A DNA stretch of 64,000 bases from Piper betle (lineage: Eukaryota; Streptophyta; Magnoliopsida; Piperales; Piperaceae): contig JAURVB010012639.1 in assembly GCA_033002965.1 (NCBI GenBank), positions 1 through 64,000 of the forward strand. Reading direction: 5' to 3'. The number at the start of each line of letters is the position of its first letter. Within the stretch, counting starts at the first letter, position 1. Below the pieces are notes generated by a model. That model did not search any database. It saw only the letters and a list, made by a program, of their open reading frames with translations, and had not been told where the DNA came from. Of this stretch, positions 11,281 through 23,201 are shown one piece after another. Both the position numbers and the translations under genes were made by a program.

Positions 11281-14200
11281 ATGCCTGCAACCTCCAATTC
11301 CTCTCCTTCAACACCTTCTCTTGTCACTTCTTCTCTTCTCATAATCATTCTCCCTCTCCTGGCTGTCGCTGCCGTCGTTGTCGTTCTTCGTCCCAGCCCT
11401 TCTTCCTTCAGCTTTTCCCTGCCTCCTCCGTCGTCGGTATCATCCTTTCCGCGGCCTCCTTATAATTCCACTGCCTCTTCTTCTTCTTCCTCTTCATACC
11501 AGGGAGAGGAAAATAACCCATCATGGAATAAAGAGAAAAGAGGCTCTGCTACATCTCAGACCAGCTTGCTGGCTCAACCACCTTCTTCCAATCACTCCTA
11601 TCAGCATCATCACCATGTTGGTCATGCTCTCCCTCCCACACAAGTAAGCCATTTGAAAGTTAATCAAAGGTCTTTTATTTTATTTATTTTTCCGATCTTT
11701 AGTAGATCTCCTTGAGGATTTTATGGGTCAAATCAATACGTTTTAAGAATAAATATTTTAATATTAATTTTATAAATATCATTGATTTCATAAATATTAT
11801 ACTAAATCCGGTCAATCGAATCACTTTTTCGAAAAATATGAATAATGAGAATAATATAGACACTGTGCTTAGAAGCGTGACATGCTTAATTGTTTTTGTT
11901 CCAAACATGGTTGACTTGTGAGATATATATATCACTGGTTATGAACAATTCATTTCACATGATTAACAATACAAGAGTGGAGCTGATAATTGAATGGGCA
12001 TTGAAGGAGGGTGAGGAGCATAATGAAGTGGAAGAGAAGAGATTGAGCAGAAGTTCGATAGAGCGAGTGGAGGCCAGTTTGGCGAGGGCGAGGCTCGCCA
12101 TTAGAGAGGCTTCGACCTCCGGCAATCGTTCATCTCCCATCTCCGATCCCGACTACGTCCCCTTCGGCACTCCTTACCGCAATGCCCACGTCTTCCACAG
12201 GTAATATCTATCTACTTATACTTGTTAAATATTGGGTTGCATCTTGATGTGAAATAGAGGAGCTGAGGCCAGTTGAAGAACAAGACATCTTTCAAAAGAC
12301 TAACAAAATTTGAAGGTTGAAATGTCATACAATGAAGTCAATCTTCTCAGTCACCAAGTTGCTTGCCCTTGGCATTTTGTTCATGATATATAAGCCAAGT
12401 TTTAGGAATGTTGAATTTTCTCCTTTTATGACACAAACATACTAATTTCTTATGTACCCACATTCCTTCATGAAATTCACTCTTGAATAAATCATACAAG
12501 TTCATGATGGAAGAAAACATATAAATTCAACAATTGCATACTAATTGAGTCTATTGAAATTGTACCACCCAAAATCGGTTCACATACCCACTTTCTTTCC
12601 CGTCAATCACACTTGAATAAAACATGTAACACCCACATTCGAGCTGCCTCAAATTAATTTATGCTTCATGAATTGTTTACGCTGAATGAGTAGATGGATG
12701 GGAAAATCATAAAAATAAAACCAAGTAAATTTCCAAGTCTTTCAGCTCATTTACATTAGTCAACGTAACTAATTCCGTCATTTCTAATCACAAGAATTCT
12801 AGTTTAGGATCCACATCCGGACACTTTTAAGTATCAAGAAATAGAAGACATCTCAGCATATATAGTTACAATGAACATGCTATTGAATCCAACCATTTGG
12901 TGACAAAATTGAAGAAGTATCAAGGTACAAATACTTGCAGGAGCTATTTGGAGATGGAGAAGATATTCAAGATATTCGTTTACCTGGAAGGAGACCCGCC
13001 GTTGTTCCACGACGGACCATGCCATTTGATCTACTCCACGGAGGGGAGGTTCATCCATGATATGGACTTGGGCAACCAGTTTGTGACCCGCGACCCGGAA
13101 AAGGCCCACATGTTCTTCCTCCCCTTCAGTGTGACCAGGATGGTTCACACCCTTTACACAGACAAGGAGAGGTTGGAGCCAGTGAAGTACACCATTCATG
13201 ACTATGTAACTGCTATTTCTAGGAGGCATCCTTATTGGAACAGAAGTCTTGGTGCTGATCATTTCCTCCTTTCTTGCCATGATTGGGTAAATTTTTTTTA
13301 AATGTTTATTTATCATTGTCAACATTATTAAACAAGCCTACATCAATTTAAATTTTATGTTTTTTTATTGATTATGAAAATATTATAGAAGAAAACAAGA
13401 ACTTGACCACCAATCCTCATGTATTGTCGGTCTCAAGCCCAAAGAGGGTTGGCATCATGAAGGACATCCGACCAACAGAACTCTTCTCATTTGCAACAGG
13501 TCCCGACATATGAGGTAGAAGAAGAAGAATTACAGAAAAAACCAAGGTTTAGAATTTACCCCTAGATACAGATCAAAGTTCCCCGCCCTTTATCTTTTAG
13601 TCAATAGATCACATCTTACATGAAACAAATATTACTTCTAGTCTTTAGTATTCAAATGGCTCTCCACAAAATAAAGGAATTGGAAAAACTTACTCTGCTG
13701 AAAACTGGAAAGTAACATCTGTTATGCATACACATGCAGGCCCCTTTAGTGTCTGAAGTTGTTCCACACCTATTCAACACATCCACAAGAGTACTATGCA
13801 ATGCCAACACCTCCGAAGGTTTTAATCCAGCCAAGGATGCCACTCTTCCGGAGATCAACCGGAAGCGTCATGACCTAAAGGTAGACCTCGGTGGCTCTCG
13901 GCCATCTCAGCCGCACTGTCCTAGCCTTCTTCGCCGGTGGTGTCTATGGCCTCCATGGCAAAATCCGGGCAATTGTCTATGAAGCATGGCACAACAAGGA
14001 CAAAGACATTCTGGTCTATGAGTACTTACCCAAGAACATTTCCTATGAGCTTATGATGAAAAGCAGCAAATTCTGCCTATGCCCAAGTGGTTATGAGGTG
14101 GCCAGCCCAAGGCTGGTTGAGGCCATATATGCTGAGTGTGTTCCTGTTATCATATCAGAGACTTATGTTCTTCCTTTCAGTGAGGTTTTGGATTGGGATC

Positions 14201-14415
14201 AATTCTCAGTTACAGTAGAATTGAAAGACATACCTAAGCTCAAGAGCATTTTGATGAGCATTTCCACAAGAAAGTACTTGAAATTGAGGGAGGGAGTGAG
14301 AAGGGTACAGAGGCATTTTATGGTGTACAGCCCACCCAAGAGATATGATATGTTTCACATGATCATACACTCAATATGGCTAAGAAGATTGAATGTTAGA
14401 GTTCATGATCCTTGA
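11281..14415 (+). CDS. GT47 exostosin-family glycosyltransferase, one frame break
   Basis: Type II Golgi glycosyltransferase of the plant exostosin family (At5g03795-like group), probably acting on cell-wall or glycoprotein glycans; the substrate is unknown. Exons: 11281-11643; about 12007-12200 (acceptor uncertain, 11983 also keeps phase); 12941-13286; 13740-14415. The ATG at 11281 (context GCCATGCC) gives a short cytosolic tail, a membrane anchor at residues 18-36 and a Ser/Pro-rich stem. The catalytic region shows [59 protein letters not shown] and ECVPVIIS, and ends near [11 protein letters not shown]. Exon lengths keep phase throughout except exon 4, which has one base too many near 13910 (CTCAGCCGC). 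Before it the frame reads DLGGSRPS, after it [10 protein letters not shown]. Without that base the protein would be about 525 residues. The next gene (PPR) is convergent. Confidence 0.85.
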
Positions 14416-15455
14416 CATTTATTAAACTTGTCTGTGTAGTACAGAGTATTAAAAAAGAATGTCATTTACTTGTGTTGCATTTTCAAATCATATTCATAAA
14501 ACTTATCCAATTCCTTTTCATCTCAGTTGCAAGCCACCATGCTCTACTGACATTAGCTTTTGGTGGCCAACTTATGCAGTATTTGTACCACTCAGTTTTC
14601 AAAAGTTGAAATAAAAACTTACATGCCAAATGATCCTGAGATTCCGCTAAAACTGACTTGCCCTGCCTAGCGGCGTATTCCTTTACTTGACATTAAAATA
14701 GTTTACCTGCAAAGAAAAAAAACAATGCAGAGTATCAATTAAAATGATAGGTTGCAGGGATAATAAAGGAAGTTATTTGTCCATCTTCTGAACAGCGAAG
14801 ACTAACATGAGCACATACCATAGATAAGAATAGCTTCCAACTCTCCCTTATTGAATGTTTGAGGGGGCATAATAATCTGGACATTTGCATGAAACTTAAA
14901 TTACTAGATTGAATCTTCTTCATTTGGGTTTCATTCAGGGCACATTGTTTAATATTCTATGCATAGCATTGAGCCAACCAAATACGAAATCATCCATTCC
15001 CAACGATCAAATCAACTATATGGTCTATAAAGTAGCAAGATTAATTTTGCCTCGGCCTTCATGTTACCAGATCTTTCATGTGTCAGATCATCTGAACGTG
15101 CCATTTTCAATAGCAGAAAGTTAGGTTCCTGGTTTTTCATTTTGTAGTGCAATTTTAGCAGGTTTTATGAGACTGCATACTAGGAGGTTTCATGGAGCAG
15201 TATGAAGTATCAACTTGCCTGCTTGTGTTGATAGATTGTGAGAAAAATGGGCCATTTTCTTGTGCCATTGATGACTTGTAGGATGCAGAGTGGCAAATCC
15301 AAGTAACATAAGGATCATTGCTTCTATGTTGACCAAGTGGTTATGTTGGGAGCAGTGGACACCTATCCCAGGCACCACTGGATTTTGCATAAGAGAGAAC
15401 AAGCACTTCAGTATTGGAAGTGCTTTGTCACAACCATTTCTTTCAATCATCACCC
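14416..15455. other. convergent 3' spacer, no gene
   Basis: The space between the ends of the GT47 gene (+) and the PPR gene (-). It probably holds both 3' untranslated regions. Open frames here (for example 15190-15459 on the minus strand, directly after the PPR stop) lack domains and do not look coding. Confidence 0.5.
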
Positions 15456-17387
15456 TCAAAAACTAACAGGGAAAGGATTTTCTGCATCAACTACAGACCT
15501 CATATGATTGGTAAGAGATTCAAGCATATGGTATATGTCACTCGAAAATTCATGCCTTTTGTCTTCAACTAAAAACTCGTGCACAATACCAAATACTTCA
15601 ATTGAGCTGAGCGCTATTTCTTTGATAATGCCCTGCTCGTTCATCATTTTTCTTATTTTCTTTGCATCTTCCCATCTATTTGCCTCACAAAACATGTTTG
15701 CAACAAGAACATAAAGACCTACAGGACACGGGCCCAAATCCAATAACTGTCTCAAAACTTGCATTCCAACGTCTATATTTAGATGAACTCTACATGCCCC
15801 CAGTAGGGAACCCCAAATGATGGCATCAGACTTCATTGGCATAAGGTCTATCAATGCAACTGCTTCTTTCAAGTTTCCAACTCTTCCCAGAAGATCTATC
15901 ATACAAGCAAAATGTTCAATTTCATAAGGAACATCAAAAACACGATTCATTGACCCAAAAAAATACCTTCCATGATCTAAAAGTCCACCATGACTACATG
16001 CAGAGAGAATTCCAACAAAAGTAATCCCATCAGGCACAAAACCAGCGGCTGTCATCCTAGCCAGGAAATGGATTACTTCTTTAGCATAACCATGGACAGC
16101 CAAGGCCCCAATTATCACATTCCATGAAACCACATTCTTTATCGGCATCCAGTTGAAAAGATCAACAGCATATTGCATGACACCACATTTGCCATACATG
16201 TCTATGAGTGAATTGCATAACAGAATTGTAGGAATCAGGTTGCAATTGATAATATAAGAATGAATATGCTTCCCGATGACCAAATCACCGATGTGGGCAC
16301 AAGCTGAAAGAGCACAGACTAGTGTAGTCTCATCTGGCACCTCTCCTACATTGAGCATCCAAGAATATATGTTTAATGCTTCTCGGCATAAGCCATGTTG
16401 CAGATAGCACGATAGCATACAATTCCAAGAGATCACATTCCTCTCAGGCATCTGTTCGAAATGATGATAAGCCAAATCCAAAAATCCATGTTTAGAATAA
16501 GCACTAATCATGCATGTCCAAGATACTACATTCCTATCTGCCATCCGATCAAACAAAAGTTGCATTGCTATCAGGTCTCCATTTTTTGAATACATATCAA
16601 GAAGAGCATTCTTAACAATTAGATCGATCTCAACTCCTGAAATCTCAATATTCTGATGAATACTCCGCCCAAAATCGTAGTCTTTGCTATGAGAACACAA
16701 AGAAAGGAGATTCACAAATGTGAAGTTGTCAGGTCTCACTCCACACCTACACATTGCATGAAAAAATGCACATGCTTCCTCACAAAACCCAGATCTGCAG
16801 TAAGCCCCTAGCATTGAATTCCAAGAAACCAATGACTTTGATGAAGTGTTGTCGAACACTTTGCAGGCAGAAGCTATCCACCCACAGAGGGCGTACACAT
16901 GGAGGAGAGCATTCTGGATAAAAACCTGCTCACAAAATCCCAGCTTCACAATCTGACCATGAACAACCAATCCCATTCGTAATTCACACTCAATTGCACA
17001 AGCCTTCAAAACAAATGGTAAAGTGAATTGGTTAGGCAACTGACCAACACCAACCATCCGACGGTACAGCGCAAGGGCCTCTTGCATGGCATCTGCATTT
17101 ACGTAACCCCGAATCATACTATTCCACATGAAACGATTGGGGACAGGAATATCATCAAACAGCTTGCGGGCATGGCCTACATAGGCAGCAGAAAAGGTTG
17201 CATAAACGGCAATGAGCTTGCCAGCAATGAGGTACTGATTCAGTAAGCCGCCTGTAACAATACGGGAATGGAGCTCGAGGATATGTTTCAAAGTGGAGCA
17301 TCTTTCGAGAAGAGAATGAATTATTGTTTGCAAGTGAGATTTTACAGTACAAGAGGAACTGTATAAGAGGAAGGAACTCACTGACAT
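15456..17387 (-). CDS. pentatricopeptide repeat protein, PLS class, E/E+ type
   Basis: Intact intronless gene of 643 codons, the usual form for PLS-class PPR genes. These bind organellar RNA and serve in C-to-U editing or RNA maturation in mitochondria or plastids. The repeats show the class hallmarks: ARKLFDDIPVPNRFMWNSMI near residue 95, SLVSWNSMLGAY, RNVVSWTCMISAYSKHG, RNVISWNCMLSCYLQHG, KNVVSWNVIIGALAVHG. A long S/L2-S2 region carries SACSHGGLLDHG and DAIIWGSLLGACRVH, followed by an E motif and a short E+ like tail (IEVFGIVHEFLVEDKRHEFS). There is no DYW deaminase domain, so if it edits RNA it would need a DYW partner in trans. The N-terminus is short and serine-rich (MSVSSFLLYSSSC), which could be an organelle-targeting sequence. 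The start is the first ATG of the open frame. Confidence 0.92.
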   Translation of the reverse strand: MSVSSFLLYSSSCTVKSHLQTIIHSLLERCSTLKHILELHSRIVTGGLLNQYLIAGKLIAVYATFSAAYVGHARKLFDDIPVPNRFMWNSMIRGYVNADAMQEALALYRRMVGVGQLPNQFTLPFVLKACAIECELRMGLVVHGQIVKLGFCEQVFIQNALLHVYALCGWIASACKVFDNTSSKSLVSWNSMLGAYCRSGFCEEACAFFHAMCRCGVRPDNFTFVNLLSLCSHSKDYDFGRSIHQNIEISGVEIDLIVKNALLDMYSKNGDLIAMQLLFDRMADRNVVSWTCMISAYSKHGFLDLAYHHFEQMPERNVISWNCMLSCYLQHGLCREALNIYSWMLNVGEVPDETTLVCALSACAHIGDLVIGKHIHSYIINCNLIPTILLCNSLIDMYGKCGVMQYAVDLFNWMPIKNVVSWNVIIGALAVHGYAKEVIHFLARMTAAGFVPDGITFVGILSACSHGGLLDHGRYFFGSMNRVFDVPYEIEHFACMIDLLGRVGNLKEAVALIDLMPMKSDAIIWGSLLGACRVHLNIDVGMQVLRQLLDLGPCPVGLYVLVANMFCEANRWEDAKKIRKMMNEQGIIKEIALSSIEVFGIVHEFLVEDKRHEFSSDIYHMLESLTNHMRSVVDAENPFPVSF

Positions 17388-18527
17388 GAATCATAAGAAG
17401 CATTCATGAGATACTCACCAAGTCAATTACACACCCATATCCCAACCTTGTCAAGCGCCAAGAAATCCTGAAAATTCAAAAGTATGAAACCTTACCATAA
17501 GAAACCTCACCCCTGTAGATCACAGCCCAATTCTAAATTCTTGTATATTAAGGGCCTGAGACTAGCGCTAGAAAAGAATGGAAAAGAAATGAAGCTCGTG
17601 CCAGTAGACATAGCGGAACACGATATTAGACGGGATTGGGTAAAGCAAATGTTTCAGCTCTTGAGTTACTTGGTACAATGGCATCTTGAAAAATGCAGTG
17701 AAAATAATTAACATGAATACCAGAAAACAATCCCTTAAATTAAGAATGTGCCAGCTTAAATGGTTGTATTAAGATATTCACCCTATCATTATTTTCAATT
17801 TGATATGAATATAGACCAAATTTTGAAAATTCCACAAGCTCAGAAGGGTCAATTCAAGAGCTATTAACCCCAGGAAAATACACCTAGTGCTGATACAAAA
17901 AAAATCAAACATCTTTACAGGTTGCCAAAGAGACCATCCAGGGCTGTCGAAGCAGACCATATTCAGAAGGATTGCACTATCCCATCCAAAAACAATTAAG
18001 AAAACAAGGAAATATAAGATTAAACATATAATTATAAAAAAGGTTAGAATTAGAGTCAAGTAACAAAAAAAAACAGAGAACTAAGCTGAACTATCGAACA
18101 AACACACACAATTAAACATATTCTATATAAAAAGCATATAATTAAGCTAAATCATCAGAAAAGCATATCATTGTTACCAAAAAAATGGAATTAATATTAG
18201 GAAATTGATAAAAAAAAAACCTTTAATATGATATCAGAGTAACAGATTGCAGCTGGTACCAATTTCGGCCCAGACGGCGTTGTTGGCCTGCAGCATTACC
18301 GACCGCGGCCGGCCGGAGTTCGCCGTCGGCGACGGCTGCTGCGGCGAGGGCTTGGCCGAAGAAGACGTCCAACTTACAGTGTCTAGATGTTCGGACCGAT
18401 GCGGACGGATTTGTGTCAAGTCCGATCTACACACTCTCCTTAATTTACTAATATACTAATATAGGGTTGATTTAAATAATAATATACTGATAAATAATTA
18501 AGTTATATTGCCTCACACGATGAATGA

Positions 18528-18532
<5 letters not shown>
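17388..18532. other. upstream region of PPR gene, no clear gene
   Basis: Mostly AT-rich. A more GC-rich island at 18245-18425 is open on both strands for about 65 codons (minus strand: LQANNAVWAEIGTS; plus strand: QLVPISAQTALLACS). A good donor-like site (ACTGTAAGT) lies in it on the minus strand. It could be a lone exon or a relic, but I recognise no family. Confidence 0.35.
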
Positions 18533-18582
<50 letters not shown>

Positions 18583-19271
18583 GCGGAGGAGGCTGTATGT
18601 GTATGTGCTGCAGTGTTCCAACCGTTGGATCAAATCCAATGGCTGAAACATGCCCCCCACTTCCCCTTCTCAAAAAAAAGGTTTGGAGCTGCCGCCACCT
18701 AGCCGACGCGACGCCACCCCTCTACCTCGCTAGTCGCTGCGCTCCCGTCCCCCGCCCGCCACCATGCCGCGCGACGCCCCCACCAGTGCCGCGCGACCCC
18801 CACCCCAGTCCCTCGCCCCCCACCCCGTCGCGCGATGCCCCCCGTCCCCTGCCCGCCACCCCGCCGCGCCCCCCATCGGCCTCCGCCCGCCACCCTGTCG
18901 CGCCCCCCTCGTCCCCTGCCCGCCACCCCGCCGCGCCCCCTTCGGCCTCCGCCCGCCACCCCGCTGCGCCGCGCCCCGTCCCCTATCGCCGCCGCCGCCA
19001 CCCCGTCGCCACCCTACCGCGCGCCCCCTCGGCCTCCCCGCCACCCCGCCGCGCCACGCCCCCGTCCCCTATCGCCGCCGCCCCTGGCCATCGCCGTGGC
19101 CGGGCACCCTTCCCGCCCCCTCCGCTGGCCAGGCACCTTCCCGCCCTCCGCTGTCACTGCTGCGGCGGCGCCAACAGCCCTTTTTTGATCTTGGCCGTTG
19201 GATGCTAATCCAACGGCCAAGATCAAACTCCAGCACAGCCAAGATGGTTGTGCTGGAGTACATCAATCTTT

Positions 19272-19328
<57 letters not shown>
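18533..19328. mobile_element. GC-rich element bracketed by (TA)n on both sides
   Basis: TA microsatellites at 18533-18579 and 19276-19328 enclose a 696-bp body. At its right end are two adjacent hairpins: 19-bp perfect arms (19185-19203 / 19208-19226) built on CCGTTGGAT/ATCCAACGG, and 14-bp arms (19227-19240 / 19246-19259) built on ACTCCAGCAC/GTGCTGGAGT with loop AAGAT. A CCGTTGGAT...ATCCAATGG hairpin also sits near the left end (about 18618-18645). The interior is a C-rich tract made of repeated CGCCACCCCGCC-like units. Rice Micron elements likewise lie inside TA microsatellites, so a Micron-like MITE is a reasonable class by inference. It encodes nothing credible. Confidence 0.6.
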
Positions 19329-19330
<2 letters not shown>

Positions 19331-20225
19331 AGAGTTGCAGGAATCGGCTGATTCGAATCGGATCGGTAGCATGCCGATCCGATTTCGGGGCCGAATTGGT
19401 CGGCCTCGAATCGGAGCCCAACTCGGTCGATTCACCCGATTCCGACCGAGTTGACTCCGATTCGGAATCGGGGTGAATCGGGAAGAATCGGTTTTTGGTA
19501 AATTACTAAAATACCCTAGGTATGATATTTATTAAATTATTTAAGCATGGGTAAAATTGGAATTTTGATTTTAAAAACCTAACGTTAACCCGCTCCACCG
19601 CCGCTCGTCCGCCCTCCGCCGCCGCGTTTCCGCCCTCCGCCGTGCGTCCCCGACTCCGGGCTCGCCTCCGACCGGTCTGCCGACCTCGCCTCCGACCTCG
19701 CAACGTCGCCGCCGACGTGTGGCCGGACCGATTCGGCCCTGTGAACGCACGAATCGCCGCCGACTGGCCCTTCGACCGAGCTGCCGACATCGCCTCCGCC
19801 CTCGCGACCGGGCCTCCGATGTGTGGCCGGCCGACAGTGCAGTGGCCGCGAGACTCGCTGCCGACCGGGCCGCCGGCGGCGGCGGGGGTAAAGAGCGGAG
19901 GGTGGCATTCTCGTAATTAAAAGTTGACTCGAGTCTAACTCGAGTCAAAAATAATAATTAATTTTAAATAATTTAAAAAATCTTAAAAAATATTTAAAAA
20001 TATCATAAACTATAATACACAGAATAATATCAAAATAACATCAATACCTAATTTTAATATATTTATATTATGAATTGTCAAATTATTATATATGACCGAT
20101 TAAACTAATTTGGACCGATTCAATTGAACCGATTCCTGTCCGATTTAGACCGATTCCGATTCCGATTCTGACTCCCTCAAAAACCGATTCTCGATTCCGA
20201 TTCCGATTACGATTTATACAACCAT
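19331..20225. mobile_element. DNA element with GAATCGG-rich ends
   Basis: The left end (GTTGCAGGAATCGG, then many ATTCGAATCGG and CCGATTC units to about 19490) and the right end (20105-20222, repeated CCGATTCCGATT ending ATTTATACAACC) are rough inverted copies. Such subterminal repeat clusters are typical of non-autonomous DNA transposons. In between lie a GC-rich patch (19590-19890) bordered by the TTGACTCG palindrome (about 19924-19947) and AT-rich filler. No transposase is visible, and I could not fix a target duplication. Confidence 0.5.
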
Positions 20226-22169
20226 GATATAGACACACACATACGAGACGTGATTGGGTGAGTCAGCTCCAAACTTTAATATAGGTCATTTAATTATAAG
20301 GATGGTCTAAATTAAGTAATTTTTAAAATAAATTTTAGTCCCTTCCCCTAATGGTATCAGTGGGTAAATTTGATTACTGGTTTAATTCGGCCAGCGGGTG
20401 GCCAAATGTGATGACTAGACTAGACCAATGGCAGTTGGATTTGGCCTAGCAACACCTTTTTGTAAAAAAGAAAAAAAAGTGGTCGGCAGCCTAGTTCGGG
20501 CGGCGTTGGCCTTAAACCTGGCCGCATACGACACTCAAGGGGGGTGTTTATAGCTTTGGGGCGGTTTTGCTTGAGCTTATTAACCACTCAAAATGCCATA
20601 CGATCTCACCAGAGATGAGGACGATGCGAACCTTGCCATGTTTGTGATGCAAAGGGTTGAAAGAGGTCTTGGAGCACTTGAAGTGGTTCATCATAGGCTG
20701 CATATGGTATGTGAATCTTCACATATAATGAAGGTTATTAGAAGTATTGAGATGGTTTTAAACTTTTGCCCGAAATTGTTTGAAGGAGAAGAAAGGAGAA
20801 AGGCCTGGAATAAGGGAAGTAGGTCAGCAGGTAGAGTTTGTAAAGGTTACAACTTTGCTTGCAAAAGTAGATGCACTTTTTGGATACCCTTTGAATGAAC
20901 ATAGTAGATGCACTCATAGTAATATCATAAACATTAGCTCTCAAATGATCTTGGAGCCACTATTCTACTATTAGGGAGGAGGCATTATCTTCTATTTTTC
21001 AATAGAGGTTAGACGATGCAGCTCATGCATGATTCTTTTCCAAAAAAATTGTCTATAGTTACCTTTAATGTTGTTTGATATGGAGTAATTAGGTTATAAA
21101 AGGAATGAATATTTCCTTCCATCAATTCATGTCAAAGGACTAGCTAGGGTAAGTGTCAGATCCCTCAACTTAGTCTCACGTGTAATACTTATTTGGATAA
21201 ATTTTTATTTATAAGTAAGAATGATTTAAAGATCTTTAACATGGTTAACTATTTTTGAAGAGATGACTTAGCTTATTATGTTGCATTTTAAGCCGAGTCG
21301 TTACAGGAAGAAAAACTTTAAAGGCACCTTTTTAATTTTAGATTATTTGTTGGTTGTATCAAGCACTTTTAGACATGGTATTCTGAAATTTAAAATATAT
21401 GGGCAAGGAACCTATATTTACATTGAAGATTTTATATGAGGACGAAATCAAACTGAACCGATTTGTCGCATTTAAAGACTAGTTATAAGGTCAAGTTCTT
21501 TTTTATTTCAAAGTAGCTGATTTTTTTATTTAAATAAAGTTCCTTCAAACTTCACCAATGCCCGGGCATTATTAGTCCTAAGCTTGAAGAAAGGAAGGTT
21601 GACGTCAAAAAGGGCATCCGACTATCAACATTCTGTCATTTATATTAAGTAATAAAAACTCATTAATCAGTTTGTGAGAAAGCTATATATATTCAAGCAA
21701 TAAAACTCCATATCAAAACTCTGTCATTTATAATAAGTAGTAAAAACTCATTTCTCACAAAAACATTTCTTGGAAGAGCTTCCAACAACAAGTTTGTGAG
21801 AAAGCTATATTCAAGCAATAAAAACTCATGCACACCTTGGCAACATGCAAAAAATATATATTTTTAAAAAATTATCTGCAAAAACTAACAAAACTAGGGT
21901 GCGAAAACATGCTTACATTCAACAAAACCTATTGTAATCTACCAACTTAATACTCTTGCAAGTGTATTACACGGTCTAACAAAAAGATCTTGTTATGTGA
22001 ATGGAAGGTATTACAACAGATTACCAATCTAATCATCTGATAACATTTCATGCGTCATAATGAATAGTAAACAGTAAAACTATGAAGATTAGTTGCATGT
22101 AAAAAGCAATTTATGTGAATTGGATTCATCTTGATGTAGGTTGATACTTGATACTTAATAACAGTAGTA

Positions 22170-22207
<38 letters not shown>

Positions 22208-23201
22208 CAGATTTATAATGAATGTAATAAATGGTTGTCTTCATGAAGCAAATTTATGAAAAAGGGACTATTTTTGTGAGACTACCTATATTTGCATATG
22301 GCTATGCTTTGGTGGGGTTGGGCAATATTTTTTTTACTTCTATTTTGGTGGTAAGGGATTTATATCTTTTGTTGATCAGGTGGTATTCGGATTTAAATTG
22401 GGGAAAAGGGATTTGTAGTCCCCCACTTTACCACTCGGGCCGGGGTATGGAGACAGAAAGGGAAATATGATTTCCTTACATTTTTTATAAAGAATAAGAC
22501 CTATTATAAGAATTATTATTATTATTTTTATTGGAGCGATAGCTCTATAAAGATAGATTATCTATCTCTTTTTTCATCTTAGGAGAATACTATTGAGGCA
22601 GTGGGACCGATAACTCTAAAAAGATAGATTGTTTATCTTTTCTTTCATCTCTGGTAAAATAAGAACAACCCCTACACTCTAATCGGGGGTGGGGGGAGCG
22701 ATAACATTAAAAAGATAGATTGCCTATCTTTTCTTTCATCTATAGTAAAATAAGAATAACCCCTACATTCTAACCCCCATTTTTACTGCTTAATTCCTGA
22801 AAGAAAACGGAAGAGTTTAATCCTGATTTCCCACAAGTCTATACAAGTAGAATGTCAGCGCAAATTTAAGAGTTTAACTTGTGTTCCCTCTCATATATCA
22901 AATGGCTATACCTTTGCAATTTACTAATACTTTGCACTCTTTTGGAAACATTTTCCCCTACTTGTTGCATTCTTCTTCGCCTCTAATACATTTCATGAAT
23001 TTCCTTTTTTTCAAATATTATCGTTTGTGTTGAAACAAAGGCAAAAATTAGAATTTGTTGTTTCATAAAACAAATCGTAAAATCATTCACAAATGGTGTA
23101 TGGGTACAGTAGAAAAGAGATCTGGAGGGCCTTGCAGTATTGAGTTCCAAGCAAAACCTTTAAAAAGAAGAAGCAAGGGATGCACTAAACTTGAATCACC
23201 A
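20226..23201. other. intergenic, with one possible exon
   Basis: No secure gene. A short open frame from 20593 (MPYDLTRDEDDANLAM, MQRVERGLGALEVVHHRLHM) reads like protein and meets a good donor (GGTATGTG) at about 20709. A second protein-like frame lies at about 20780-20970 (LLAKVDALFGYPLNEHSRC). I know no family for either; they may be the remains of one gene. A TA microsatellite lies at 22176-22206. The rest is AT-rich with nothing recognised. Confidence 0.35.
22532..22790. repeat. three imperfect tandem repeats of about 85-95 bp
   Basis: Three units start near 22532, 22597 and 22697. Each reads GAGCGATA or GACCGATA, then about ten bases, then AAAGATAGATT, TATCTTTTCTTTCATC or close variants, and AAAATAAGAA with CCCCTACA. 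Each unit contains a small hairpin (AAAGATAGAT...ATCTTT). There is no coding sequence, and the function is unknown. Confidence 0.65.

Noticed and set aside
15190..15459. 89-codon frame directly after the PPR stop
   Set aside because: No domain, and it is in the expected 3' untranslated region.
18597..19351. Open frames of up to 203 codons in the C-rich element
   Set aside because: Pro/Arg/His repeats from CGCCACCCC units on both strands; they belong to the TA-bracketed element, not to a gene.
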